NCBI GenBank assembly: GCA_910583855.1
Contig: CAJTYL010000007.1
Location: forward strand, 51,002-115,001
DNA: 64,000 nucleotides
Direction of reading: 5' to 3'
Source of the DNA: an uncultured Christensenella sp.
GTDB lineage: Bacteria; Bacillota; Clostridia; Christensenellales; Borkfalkiaceae
The position numbers and the translations under genes were made by a program. The notes beneath the pieces were generated by a model. It was not told the DNA's origin and ran no database searches. It was given only the letters and a program-made list of their open reading frames with translations. Each line of letters begins with the position of its first letter. The first letter of the stretch is position 1. This document shows, piece by piece, positions 10,021-17,884 of the stretch.

Positions 10021-10054
10021 TTATAGCAAATAAAATTTGCGAAGGAGACATTAT

Positions 10055-10444
10055 ATGATGATAACGACCAAGGGCAGGAACGCCCTGAAAATTATGATTG
10101 ATTTGGCTCAGCACGCGGGCGACGGGTTTGTTTCCCTCAACGATATTGCCGAGCGGCAAAAGGAATCCGTTAAATACCTTGAAACTTCGGTGGCGCAACT
10201 CTCCGCCGCAGGCTTCGTTTTAAGCGCGCGCGGCAAAAGCGGCGGCTATAGGCTTGCCCGCCCTGCACAAGATTACAGTGTTGCGGAAATCCTGACCGTC
10301 GGAGAAGGTTCGCTCGCGCCGGTTTCCTGTCTTATAAGCGGATGTGAAAACGCAGGCACCTGCCAGACGTTGCCTCTTTTCAAAGAGCTTGACGAAGTTA
10401 TAATGAGTTTCTTGAATTCCAAAACTTTGCAGGACTTGATTTAA
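10055..10444 (+). CDS. iscR: Rrf2-family [2Fe-2S] transcriptional regulator, IscR-like
   Basis: A 129-residue winged-helix regulator that probably senses Fe-S status and controls the adjacent cluster-assembly genes. The N-terminus MITTKGRNALKIMIDLA and RGKSGGYRLARP (wing) are typical of Rrf2. Three cysteines in SCLISGCENAGTC (C-x4-C-x5-C) match the usual cluster-ligand region of IscR. The ATG at 10055 was chosen because AAGGAGA ends 6 nt upstream; a TTG further upstream lies before that ribosome binding site. An 11-bp perfect palindrome overlaps the promoter of the next gene and is the probable operator. Confidence 0.88.
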   Translation: MMITTKGRNALKIMIDLAQHAGDGFVSLNDIAERQKESVKYLETSVAQLSAAGFVLSARGKSGGYRLARPAQDYSVAEILTVGEGSLAPVSCLISGCENAGTCQTLPLFKELDEVIMSFLNSKTLQDLI

Positions 10445-10465
10445 TTGAAAATTTTAAAATTCACG

Positions 10466-10494
10466 TTAATTCCTATTGACAAGATAGGAATTAA
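10466..10494. promoter_or_regulatory. Palindromic operator over the cysteine desulfurase promoter
   Basis: TTAATTCCTAT (10466-10476) and its exact reverse complement (10484-10494) flank a 7-nt spacer that contains most of the -35 element. A second weaker palindrome with a TAGGAATTA half-site lies at about 10507-10531, around the ribosome binding region. The neighbouring IscR-like protein is the obvious ligand (inference). Confidence 0.78.
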
Positions 10495-10504
10495 TATTTA
10501 TAAT
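10476..10504 (+). promoter_or_regulatory. Sigma-A promoter of nifS/iscS
   Basis: Perfect TTGACA (10476-10481), a 17-nt spacer and perfect TATAAT (10499-10504). Such a strong promoter fits tight control by the overlapping operator. Confidence 0.93.
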
Positions 10505-10536
10505 TTAATCATACTAAACGAGTAGGAATTATAGAG

Positions 10537-11727
10537 TTGAAAACAGTTTACGTTGACAATGCGGCAACTACAGCAATGAGCGATAGAGCAATCGAGGCGA
10601 TGACGCCCTATTTAAAGGGTGTGTACGGAAACCCGTCGTCCCTGCACACTGTGGGGCAAATTGCAAAAGAGCATTTAGAGGATGCCCGCGAAAAAATTGC
10701 AAAGTGCCTTAACTGCGAACCTAAGGAAATTTATTTCACTTCGGGCGGGTCGGAAGCAGACAATCAGGCGATACGCTCCGCCGCAATAAACGGCGCGCGT
10801 AAGGGCAAAAAGCATATTATAACCACGGCGTTCGAGCATCACGCCGTTTTGCACACCCTAAAAAAGCTTGAAAAAGAGGGCTATGAGGTAACATATTTGC
10901 CCGTCCACCACGACGGACTTATCACGGCAGAAGAGGTCGCGGAGGCAATCCGCCCCGACACCGCGCTCGTTACCGTGATGTTTGCCAATAACGAGGTTGG
11001 CACCGTTCTGTCGATAGCCGAAATAGGCGCTGTTTGCCGCAAGGCGGGCGTCGTGTTCCACACCGACGCGGTTCAGGCGGTCGGGCACGTCCCCGTTGAC
11101 GTGCAGGCGCAAAATATAGATATGCTGTCTCTTTCGGCGCATAAATTTCACGGGGCTAAGGGTGTGGGTGCGCTTTATTGCAGGCGAGGCGTTCCCTTGA
11201 ATACCTTTATCGAAGGCGGCGCGCAGGAGAGAAACAAGCGCGCAGGAACGGAAAACCTTGCAGGTATTGCCTCTATGGCGGCGGCTTTGGAAGAAGCCTG
11301 CGCCAATATGAAAGAAAACGGCAAAAAGCTTTGCGTTCTCAGGGACAGGCTTATCGAAGGGCTTTTAAAAATTCCGCACTCCAAGCTCAACGGCGACAGG
11401 GCGCAAAGGCTTCCGTCTAACGTGAATATCTGTTTCGAAGGTATCGAGGGTGAAAGCCTTCTGTTACTGTTGGACGCAAAGGGAATTTGCGCTTCAAGCG
11501 GTTCTGCGTGCACTTCGGGCTCGTTGGATCCATCACACGTTTTGCTTGCTTTGGGGCTCCCGCACGAGGTCGCGCACGGCTCTTTAAGGCTTAGCTTATC
11601 CGAATACAACACCGCCGAAGAGGTTGAGTATATCATACGGGAAGTACCCCAAGTAGTTGAGTATTTAAGAAATATATCCCCCGTTTGGGAAGAGCTTGAA
11701 AAGGGTTTAAAGCCTCATTTAATTTAA
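10537..11727 (+). CDS. nifS: Cysteine desulfurase (IscS/NifS family)
   Basis: A PLP enzyme that removes sulfur from cysteine to feed Fe-S cluster assembly on the scaffold encoded next. The 396-residue protein has VYVDNAATT at its N-terminus, FTSGGSEADNQ, TAFEHHAVL, the PLP lysine in LSAHKFHGAKG, and the mobile catalytic Cys in SSGSACTSG. The start codon is TTG, supported by AGGAA about 8 nt upstream and by the family N-terminus (MKxVYxDNAATT). The spacing of 68 bp to nifU indicates an operon, preceded by its own IscR-like regulator. Confidence 0.96.
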   Translation: MKTVYVDNAATTAMSDRAIEAMTPYLKGVYGNPSSLHTVGQIAKEHLEDAREKIAKCLNCEPKEIYFTSGGSEADNQAIRSAAINGARKGKKHIITTAFEHHAVLHTLKKLEKEGYEVTYLPVHHDGLITAEEVAEAIRPDTALVTVMFANNEVGTVLSIAEIGAVCRKAGVVFHTDAVQAVGHVPVDVQAQNIDMLSLSAHKFHGAKGVGALYCRRGVPLNTFIEGGAQERNKRAGTENLAGIASMAAALEEACANMKENGKKLCVLRDRLIEGLLKIPHSKLNGDRAQRLPSNVNICFEGIEGESLLLLLDAKGICASSGSACTSGSLDPSHVLLALGLPHEVAHGSLRLSLSEYNTAEEVEYIIREVPQVVEYLRNISPVWEELEKGLKPHLI

Positions 11728-11795
11728 CTTAAAATTTGATAGACCCCAATATATGCTTGAAATAACGCAAAATTTGATATAAAAAGGAGAAGATT

Positions 11796-12227
11796 ATGGC
11801 ACTGTATAGCGAGAAAGTTATGGACCACTTCCAAAACCCCAGAAACGTCGGAAAGATTGACGACGCCGACGGAATAGGCGAAGTGGGCAACGCCAGATGC
11901 GGCGATATAATGAAAATTTATTTAAAGATAGAAAACGGTATTATCGTTGACGTCAAGTTCAATACGTTCGGTTGCGGCAGCGCAATCGCGTCAAGCTCGA
12001 TGGCAACCGAGCTTATCAAGGGCAAACCTTTAACCGAGGCGTTAACGCTTACCAACAAAGCCGTTGCCGAGGCTTTGGACGGACTCCCCGCGCACAAAAT
12101 GCATTGCTCCGTTCTTGCGGAAGAAGCTATCCGCGCCGCGATAAAGGACTATTACGATAAGAACGGTATCGCTTACGATAAAGCGGACTTTCCCGAACAT
12201 AAGGACGAGGACGAACATCACGCGTAA
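11796..12227 (+). CDS. nifU: Fe-S cluster scaffold protein, NifU N-terminal/IscU type
   Basis: A scaffold on which sulfur from the desulfurase and iron form a [2Fe-2S] or [4Fe-4S] cluster. The 143-residue protein keeps the three ligand cysteines, in NARCGDIM, NTFGCGSAIA and MHCSVLAEEAI, with HFQNPRNVG near the N-terminus. It lacks the C-terminal domains of full NifU, as usual in Firmicutes and related anaerobes. AAAAGGAGA lies 7 nt upstream. A strong terminator follows, closing the iscR-nifS-nifU group. Confidence 0.95.
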   Translation: MALYSEKVMDHFQNPRNVGKIDDADGIGEVGNARCGDIMKIYLKIENGIIVDVKFNTFGCGSAIASSSMATELIKGKPLTEALTLTNKAVAEALDGLPAHKMHCSVLAEEAIRAAIKDYYDKNGIAYDKADFPEHKDEDEHHA

Positions 12228-12246
12228 TATTAAAATATTTGTAAAT

Positions 12247-12282
12247 AAACCCGCCCGACGGTTTGCCGTCGGGCGGGTTTTA
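12247..12282 (+). terminator. Rho-independent terminator after nifU
   Basis: A perfect 15-bp stem (12247-12261 with 12266-12280), a 4-nt loop and a T tail. Confidence 0.93.
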
Positions 12283-12344
12283 ATATTGAGAATAAACGCG
12301 GACAAACCCGAATATCTTATTTGAGAGATAAACAGAGGTGAGTT

Positions 12345-15014
12345 ATGGCAAATTTTTGCTTTGAAGAAGCCGAACAGACACTGAAAAAGCTTAAAACGGG
12401 TCCCGCAGGGCTAAGCGGGCGGGACGTGGAGGAAAGATTAAAAACTTACGGCAAAAACGAGCTTGAAAAGGGCAAAACCGCGGGAATTTTCAAGCTTTTC
12501 TTTTCACAGTTCAAGGACTTTATGACCGTGCTTTTGATAGTCGCGGCTGCCGTTTCGGGACTGATTGCCTTCCTTTCGCGCGATAGAAACGATTTGACCG
12601 ATACTTTTATAATTCTTGCAATAATATTTTTGAACGCGCTGGTGGGTACGATTCAGCAGTACAGGGCGGACAAGGCGATTGAAAACCTGAAAAAACTTTC
12701 CGCAAGCACCTGCAAGGTGCGCCGCGACGGCAAAGAAATAGTTATTGCCAACGACGAAGTAACCGTCGGGGATATAGTTTTATTGGAAGAAGGGGACGTG
12801 ATACCTGCCGACTGTCGCGTTATCGAAAGCAATTCTTTGACTTGTGACGAATCCGCCCTTACGGGCGAAAGCGCGGGCGTTGAGAAAAACGCAAAGCGTA
12901 TTCACGGCAACAACGTTGCGCTCGGCAATATGTCAAACACTCTTTTCGGTTCGACCTACGTCGTCCGCGGAAACGCAATGGCGGTGGTAACCGCCGTCGG
13001 TATGCAGACGGAAATGGGCAAAATCGCAGCTATGCTTCAAGGAGGCAAGGCAACCAAAACTCCTCTTGAAAACAGCCTCGATAAGCTCGGCAAGATAATC
13101 TCCGCGTTCGTGCTTGCAGTCACAGCCGTGATTTTCATAATGGGGATTTTCGTTCGCGACGACGGAATTTTAAAGAATTTTATGACCTCCGTGGCGATTG
13201 CCGTTGCCGCCATTCCCGAAGGCTTGCCCGCCGTAGTTACCATAATAATGGCTATGGGCGTACAGAAAATGAGCAAAAAAGGCGTGGTTATACGAAAGCT
13301 TAAATCGGTTGAAACGCTTGGAAGTTGCACCGTAATCTGCTCCGATAAAACGGGTACTTTGACCCAAAATAAGCTTAAAGTCGTCACGGCTTTTTTCGAC
13401 GGAAAAACGCGTTCAATCAATGATATTCGGGGGGTAAACGCAAAATTATTGCAATGTATGACCGTCTGTACGTCGGTAAAAGGCGATAAAGGCAACTACA
13501 TTGGCGACCCCACTGAAGTGGCGTTGAAAACGTGCGTGGACGCCGCGGGCTACGGCGTCGATTTTTTAAGGCTTGCCGAGCTTCCTTTCACCTCCGAAAG
13601 GAAGATGATGACGGTTGCCGCAGACGTTGGCGGCGAAAGGCTCAGCTTTACCAAGGGTGCGCCCGACGTGCTCATACATAGGTGTACGCATTATCTTACT
13701 TCAAGCGGCGTTAGGGAATTTACTTCCGCGGATAAAAAAGCCGTCTTGAACGAAAACGACATAATGTCGGACGACGCGCTACGGGTTCTCGGCTTCGCCT
13801 ATAAAAGCTACGGCGGCAAGATAGATGAGGAGGGGCTTATCTTTATCGGACTGTGCGGAATGACGGACGGACTGAAGGAGGGCGCGGGTGCAGCTGTAGA
13901 GGAGTGCCGCGGCGCGGGCGTTTCAACCGTAATGATTACGGGCGACCACGTGAGAACCGCGCTTTCTATTGCTAAAAAGCTGAATATTGCGAGCAACGAG
14001 TCCGAAGTTATGACGGGCGACGAGCTTGACGCGCTTGAGGGTAAGGCTCTCGATGACGCCATTGCAAGGTGTAAGGTGTTTGCAAGGGTTTCGCCCAAGC
14101 ACAAAAACGTCATAGTCAATTCTCTTAAAAGCCGCGGGCAAGTTGTAGCAATGACGGGCGACGGGATAAACGACGCGCCAAGCATTAAAAGCGCAGACAT
14201 AGGCATAGCTATGGGCGTTTCAGGCACGGACGTGACGAAAAGCGCGTCTGATATGGTCATCTCCGACGACAACTTTACTACCATTGTTGCCGCAGTCAAA
14301 GAGGGTAGAAGGATTTCGACGAATATTAAAAAGACTATACAGTTTTTCCTTTCAACGAACCTTGCGGAAGTGCTGGCAATTTTAATAGCCTCACTGTTCC
14401 TATTCAAATTTAACTTTTTGCTGTCAACCCAGTTGCTTTGGCTCAACCTCATAACTGACAGCTTTCCCGTGCTTGCGTTGGGTATGGAAAAGGCGGACGA
14501 CGACGTTATGTCGCGCCCGCCCGAAAGAGCGGAGAAGAGTTTATTTTCAAAAACTTCATTGCTGTTGATACTCGTTTACGGGCTGTTTATGACGGCGGCA
14601 ACCATAGGCGTATTCACGGTTGCCCTCAATATATGGGGCAATGAAACGGCAACGACTATGACGTTCATGACGATTTCTTTTCTGGAACTTTTCCAATCAT
14701 TCAATATCCGTTCGGAACGTCAGTCTGCGTTCAAGCACTTCTTTTCAAACAAAATTTTGCTTATTACGGTTGCAGTCGGCGTACTTTTGAACGTTTTGCT
14801 GTGCGTAAGCCCCTTGTCGGTTGCTTTCGGGCTTGAAAAACTGAATGCAGTGCAGTGGTTTACGGCATTTGCTGTGGCGTTATCCATTCTGCCTTTCGGT
14901 GAAATTTTCAAGTTCGTTCTACGCTTGGTTACAAGGCGCAAAATGCCGTTATTTAAGGGATATGCGGGGGTCAATCGTAAAAAATTGATTAAGAGTAAAG
15001 AAAAATCCGCATAA
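12345..15014 (+). CDS. Calcium-transporting P-type ATPase (PII type)
   Basis: An 889-residue membrane cation pump exporting Ca2+ with ATP. It has a cation-ATPase N-terminal domain (1-70), the actuator motif LTGES (about 180), PEGLPAVV in transmembrane helix 4, the phosphorylation site SDKTGTLTQ (Asp about 334), FTKGAPD in the nucleotide domain, and TGDGINDAPSIKSADIG in the hinge. NLITDSFPVLALG in the membrane core and the C-terminal helices fit the SERCA/PMCA-like bacterial group. GAGGTG precedes the ATG by 5 nt. Ca2+ is the family-based guess; Mn2+ is possible. It is monocistronic by its flanking terminators. Confidence 0.92.
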   Translation: MANFCFEEAEQTLKKLKTGPAGLSGRDVEERLKTYGKNELEKGKTAGIFKLFFSQFKDFMTVLLIVAAAVSGLIAFLSRDRNDLTDTFIILAIIFLNALVGTIQQYRADKAIENLKKLSASTCKVRRDGKEIVIANDEVTVGDIVLLEEGDVIPADCRVIESNSLTCDESALTGESAGVEKNAKRIHGNNVALGNMSNTLFGSTYVVRGNAMAVVTAVGMQTEMGKIAAMLQGGKATKTPLENSLDKLGKIISAFVLAVTAVIFIMGIFVRDDGILKNFMTSVAIAVAAIPEGLPAVVTIIMAMGVQKMSKKGVVIRKLKSVETLGSCTVICSDKTGTLTQNKLKVVTAFFDGKTRSINDIRGVNAKLLQCMTVCTSVKGDKGNYIGDPTEVALKTCVDAAGYGVDFLRLAELPFTSERKMMTVAADVGGERLSFTKGAPDVLIHRCTHYLTSSGVREFTSADKKAVLNENDIMSDDALRVLGFAYKSYGGKIDEEGLIFIGLCGMTDGLKEGAGAAVEECRGAGVSTVMITGDHVRTALSIAKKLNIASNESEVMTGDELDALEGKALDDAIARCKVFARVSPKHKNVIVNSLKSRGQVVAMTGDGINDAPSIKSADIGIAMGVSGTDVTKSASDMVISDDNFTTIVAAVKEGRRISTNIKKTIQFFLSTNLAEVLAILIASLFLFKFNFLLSTQLLWLNLITDSFPVLALGMEKADDDVMSRPPERAEKSLFSKTSLLLILVYGLFMTAATIGVFTVALNIWGNETATTMTFMTISFLELFQSFNIRSERQSAFKHFFSNKILLITVAVGVLLNVLLCVSPLSVAFGLEKLNAVQWFTAFAVALSILPFGEIFKFVLRLVTRRKMPLFKGYAGVNRKKLIKSKEKSA

Positions 15015-15017
15015 AAC

Positions 15018-15056
15018 AAGGCGCGCCCACCGATAAACGGAAGGGCGCGCCTTTCA
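15018..15056. terminator. Bidirectional terminator between the ATPase and a convergent gene
   Basis: An 11-bp stem (15018-15028 with 15043-15053) and a 14-nt loop. It can serve both the upstream plus-strand ATPase and the convergent minus-strand gene ending at 15060. Confidence 0.85.
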
Positions 15057-15059
15057 ATT

Positions 15060-15494
15060 TTAAGCAGCGTTTTTGTAACTTATAAGAATATGGGTTGCGG
15101 CAAAAACGACGGCAAACGCTATAAGCGGGATACTTGCCAATACTGCCCCGCTGAACAGAAATATAGCGGACGGAAGTATCGAAAGGGACAGCGCTTTCAG
15201 TTTGCCGTTTCCTTTCCAACAGATTATCCAAAAAATAATATAGGCAAGGCAGAGGGCGCCGTTCACGGATAAATATACGGTAAGCGCGCGGTCAAACCAA
15301 AAATTAAAGTAAGTATACGGTATATTAAAAACCATAAACGCCATACAGCCGTATCTGCCTGCTTGTTCAAGGATTTCAGCCGCCTTGTTGCGGTAATCGT
15401 TTTTAGTCGTCGTCTTATTGGCTATCGCGTAAACGATATTCGGCGCCATAATGATTAATATAATCGCAAGCCCGTAATAATTAAACCAGTCCAT
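15060..15494 (-). CDS. Small integral membrane protein of unknown function
   Basis: Not recognised. A 144-residue protein with about five hydrophobic segments (near 8-25, 45-65, 75-92, 100-118 and 120-138) and a basic loop NKTTTKNDYRNK after the first. A consensus minus-strand promoter (TTGAAA at 15524-15529, TATAAT at 15501-15506) ends only 6 nt before the ATG and there is no ribosome binding site, so the mRNA should be leaderless. It is divergent from the ZIP transporter. Confidence 0.72.
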   Translation of the reverse strand: MDWFNYYGLAIILIIMAPNIVYAIANKTTTKNDYRNKAAEILEQAGRYGCMAFMVFNIPYTYFNFWFDRALTVYLSVNGALCLAYIIFWIICWKGNGKLKALSLSILPSAIFLFSGAVLASIPLIAFAVVFAATHILISYKNAA

Positions 15495-15500
15495 AAAATA

Positions 15501-15529
15501 ATTATATCATAGGCAATTCCGATTTTCAA
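15501..15529 (-). promoter_or_regulatory. Promoter of the small membrane protein gene, apparently leaderless
   Basis: On the minus strand TTGAAA (15529-15524), 17 nt, TATAAT (15506-15501), then 6 nt to the ATG at 15494. The expected start of transcription coincides with the start codon. Confidence 0.85.
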
Positions 15530-15539
15530 GCGTATACGC

Positions 15540-15567
15540 TTGCTTTATAACGCGCACGTGATATAAT
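15540..15567 (+). promoter_or_regulatory. Promoter of the ZIP transporter gene, apparently leaderless
   Basis: TTGCTT (15540-15545), a 16-nt spacer, TATAAT (15562-15567), then 7 nt to the ATG at 15575. No Shine-Dalgarno sequence can fit between them. Confidence 0.8.
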
Positions 15568-15574
15568 AGTTTTT

Positions 15575-16441
15575 ATGGACTATTTGGCAATAATCGTCGT
15601 AACGTTTATATCTGGCGTTATCGGAACGGGTCTCGGCGGCGTCATAGGCGCCGTTTTAAAACGGGATTCCAATAAAATCGTCAGCCTTCTTCTGGCTTTT
15701 GCCGCGGGAATTATGCTCGCCGTGGTCTGCTTCGATTTAATGAGCGAGCCGATTGAGATGATGAAGGCGGAGGGCAGCGCCCTTCCTGCGCTTACGCCGC
15801 TTATCGTAGTAGCGGCGGTCGCCGCGGGCTACGGCGTTATTTATCTTTTGAATTTCGTTATCGATAAAAGAACGAACCGCGAGGTAAAGCATATCGACGA
15901 AAACCATCCGACAACTGCGGATAATTTGGACGAGCTTATTCATTCCAATCACTACGAAACCCACAAAAATTCAAAGTCGAACCTGTTTGTGGCGGGACTG
16001 GTTATGATGTTTGCAATCGCCCTTCATAACCTTCCCGAGGGTATGGTGATAGGCGCGTCGTACGCAATTTCCGACGACGTGGTCGCAAACCTATTTTCGG
16101 GCAGCGGATTTATTATGGCGATAGTCATAGGCTTGCACAACGTGCCGGAGGGTATGGCTGTATCCGTTCCATTGATTTCGGGCGGAATGGGCAAGTTAAA
16201 GGCGGTGGGACTCACCGCGCTCAGCGGGTTGCCGACGGTTATTGGCGCGCTGTTGGGCTTTGCAATAGGAGGGATCAGCGATATTATGCTCGTACTATCC
16301 CTCGGTTTTGCAAGCGGCGCAATGCTGTACGTCGTATTCGGCGAGCTCTTGCCCGAGTCAATATTGATGTGGAGAAGCAAGCTCCCTGCGTTCGTCTTGT
16401 TTTTAGGCGTAATCGCAGGCTTCCTGCTCGTAATGTTTTAA
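15575..16441 (+). CDS. ZIP family divalent metal transporter
   Basis: A 288-residue inner-membrane transporter expected to import Zn2+ or related metals. Eight transmembrane segments are visible. The metal-binding helices carry HNLPEGMVIGA (about 150) and GLHNVPEGMAVS (about 190), the twin ZIP signatures. A His-containing cytoplasmic loop (EVKHIDENHP, HSNHYETHKN) lies between helices 3 and 4. The start is ATG 15575, directly after the -10 box, with no ribosome binding site. Followed by a strong terminator, it is a single-gene transcript. Confidence 0.93.
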   Translation: MDYLAIIVVTFISGVIGTGLGGVIGAVLKRDSNKIVSLLLAFAAGIMLAVVCFDLMSEPIEMMKAEGSALPALTPLIVVAAVAAGYGVIYLLNFVIDKRTNREVKHIDENHPTTADNLDELIHSNHYETHKNSKSNLFVAGLVMMFAIALHNLPEGMVIGASYAISDDVVANLFSGSGFIMAIVIGLHNVPEGMAVSVPLISGGMGKLKAVGLTALSGLPTVIGALLGFAIGGISDIMLVLSLGFASGAMLYVVFGELLPESILMWRSKLPAFVLFLGVIAGFLLVMF

Positions 16442-16446
16442 CCGTA

Positions 16447-16485
16447 AAAAAAGCGGCGCCGACTTAGGTTGGCGCCGCTTTTTTC
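16447..16485 (+). terminator. Rho-independent terminator after the ZIP gene
   Basis: A 14-bp stem (16447-16460 with 16471-16484), a 10-nt loop and T6. Confidence 0.93.
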
Positions 16486-16546
16486 TTTGCGTCGGATAAA
16501 CAAAATAACGATTAATATAATTTTAAGTTTTGCCGATATTATTTAT

Positions 16547-16973
16547 ATGAAACTTAAATACTTCATTACAACGGCGGCAGTCGTCTTAGTCGCCGCGTTG
16601 GGCTCTTTGTTTACCCAGTTCGGGATGTCGTGGTACGACGGATTGATAAAACCTACGCAATGGATTCCTTCGTTTATCATTCCGATAGCGTGAGCGGTCA
16701 TTTATGTATCGTTTATCGTTGCTCTGTGCTTGTGGCAGAAACGAAAACCGTTGACGGTGGAAAATATCGTTTTGCTGGCGATAAACGGCGTTTTGAACGT
16801 TTAGTGGTACTCTTAAAGCGAATTTTTTGGGCAACGTTATTATCGTCGTCAATGTTCTTTTTGCAATAAGACTTTTGTTTGAAATCTGTAAGGAAAGCTC
16901 GGTTTACGGTTTGTGGTTATCGATTTACCCTATATGGCTCAGCGTAGCAGCCACCTTGAATCTGGCGGTATGA
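16547..16973 (+). pseudogene. tspO: Decayed TspO/MBR family gene
   Basis: The first 48 codons encode a TspO-like N-terminus (GSLFTQFGMSWYDGLIKPTQW). A TGA at 16691 then replaces an expected Trp, the same frame continues as AVIYVSFIVALCLWQKRKP to a TAG at about 16802, and the rest continues in another frame (GNVIIVVNVLFAIRLL to YPIWLSVAATLNLAV, ending at 16973). Two nonsense changes and one frameshift in a 140-codon gene mean it is inactive. TspO proteins are small five-helix membrane proteins binding porphyrins or other ligands. A TATAAT lies at 16516-16521. The multiple lesions argue against a sequencing error. Confidence 0.85.
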
Positions 16974-17076
16974 ATTTTAAACTGATACTGCCGTTCGTCG
17001 CAAATACGGTAAAAAGGATTTTGGCACGACGCGCTGCTACGCTGCGCGTCGAATCAAATCGTCGGTTTTATACTTT

Positions 17077-17115
17077 AAAGAAAGAGCACGACCCGAAACG
17101 GGTCGTGCTCTTTCT
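17077..17115. terminator. Terminator hairpin between the tspO remnant and the minus-strand island
   Basis: A perfect 15-bp stem (17081-17095 with 17099-17113) with an AAA loop, A-rich on one side and T-rich on the other, so it can act in both directions. Confidence 0.85.
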
Positions 17116-17167
17116 TTGTTGCTGGAAAATTGTTGACCTACATCGAACCGCCAGATTGAAATTTATC

Positions 17168-17699
17168 TTATTCTTTCTTTCGTTTTATGAAAGGTAATTT
17201 ATCGTAAAATAATAGCAGATACAATGATAACAGCACGAACATAACAAATATTAAGCAGACACACACTATTCCCCAAGCCAACTGAGTATTTGCGTTTACA
17301 TCTTTACCGTAACTTACTGCCCAACAAACCCCTTTATTGCCGTGACTTACTTCGCCGATATAAATTTCGACTTTTTCACCTATGCGTTGTTCATCAAGCA
17401 TTTTTTGTGTGTAGTCTGCGTAAGTCCCACTTTCGCAAGCGCATTCGTATATTATTCCGTATTCATCGACATAACGACATATCAAGTCGTAAGCTCCTCT
17501 CGACAAATGACGTTTTTGGAGATAGACTATTTCCGCTTCCGCCGTAATACCACCGTCTATTGCCTTCTGAGTTTTTAAGCAGTCTGAATAGCTTACAAAC
17601 ATAAGAGTAGCAACAAATATAAATTAGATTTACGATTGTAAACAATATGCTTCCTTTTATACTGAGCGGTGAAATTCTTTTGTTAGATTTATCTTTCAT
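17168..17699 (-). pseudogene. Small membrane protein gene, apparently frameshifted
   Basis: The minus-strand reading frame from the ATG at 17699 (MKDKSNKRISPLSIKG, then one hydrophobic segment) runs off into a different frame near 17605-17625, where a second frame takes over (ATLMFVSYSDCLKTQ) and continues through a soluble domain (Cys at RYVDEYGIIYECACES) and a C-terminal transmembrane segment to a basic tail KRKKE. Joined, the two give one plausible protein of about 175 residues with two membrane helices. A TAA blocks the second frame just upstream of its first ATG (17602). The ribosome binding site and promoter serve only the upstream ATG. It may instead be a 144-residue gene starting at 17602. 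Function unknown. Confidence 0.6.
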
Positions 17700-17736
17700 A
17701 ACTTACTCCGATAAATTACTGTTTATCGTACAATTA

Positions 17737-17765
17737 CTATAGCAAAACCAAATTATTTAATCAAG
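17737..17765 (-). promoter_or_regulatory. Minus-strand promoter of the 17.2-17.7 kb gene
   Basis: TTGATT (17765-17760), 17 nt, TATAGT (17742-17737). The leader then holds a 20-nt hairpin sequence (17710-17729, CGATAAA paired with TTTATCG) that also occurs at 21638-21657 before another gene of this island. Confidence 0.75.
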
Positions 17766-17814
17766 CAGACAGTAAGGCTCTCTCTATGATTACTTTCAAA
17801 GAATATAAAAATGA

Positions 17815-17880
17815 CCGATAAGATAGTGGTTCTTGTCAGTCATCTATTGGTGGAGCGCAATGCATACCATAAGAACCTAT
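17815..17880 (-). repeat. 3' module copy D: tRNA-tail-like sequence plus terminator hairpin
   Basis: Read on the minus strand, 5 nt after the RNase J-like gene stops, AGGTTCTTATGG begins a 35-nt stretch ending CTCCACCA. It is followed by a hairpin (GACTGACAAGA with its near complement) that fits a terminator. A second copy with the same hairpin lies at 19975-20040 and a related one at 42070-42149. GGTTCTT can pair with AAGAACC in the hairpin loop. Confidence 0.65.
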
Positions 17881-17884
17881 GAAA

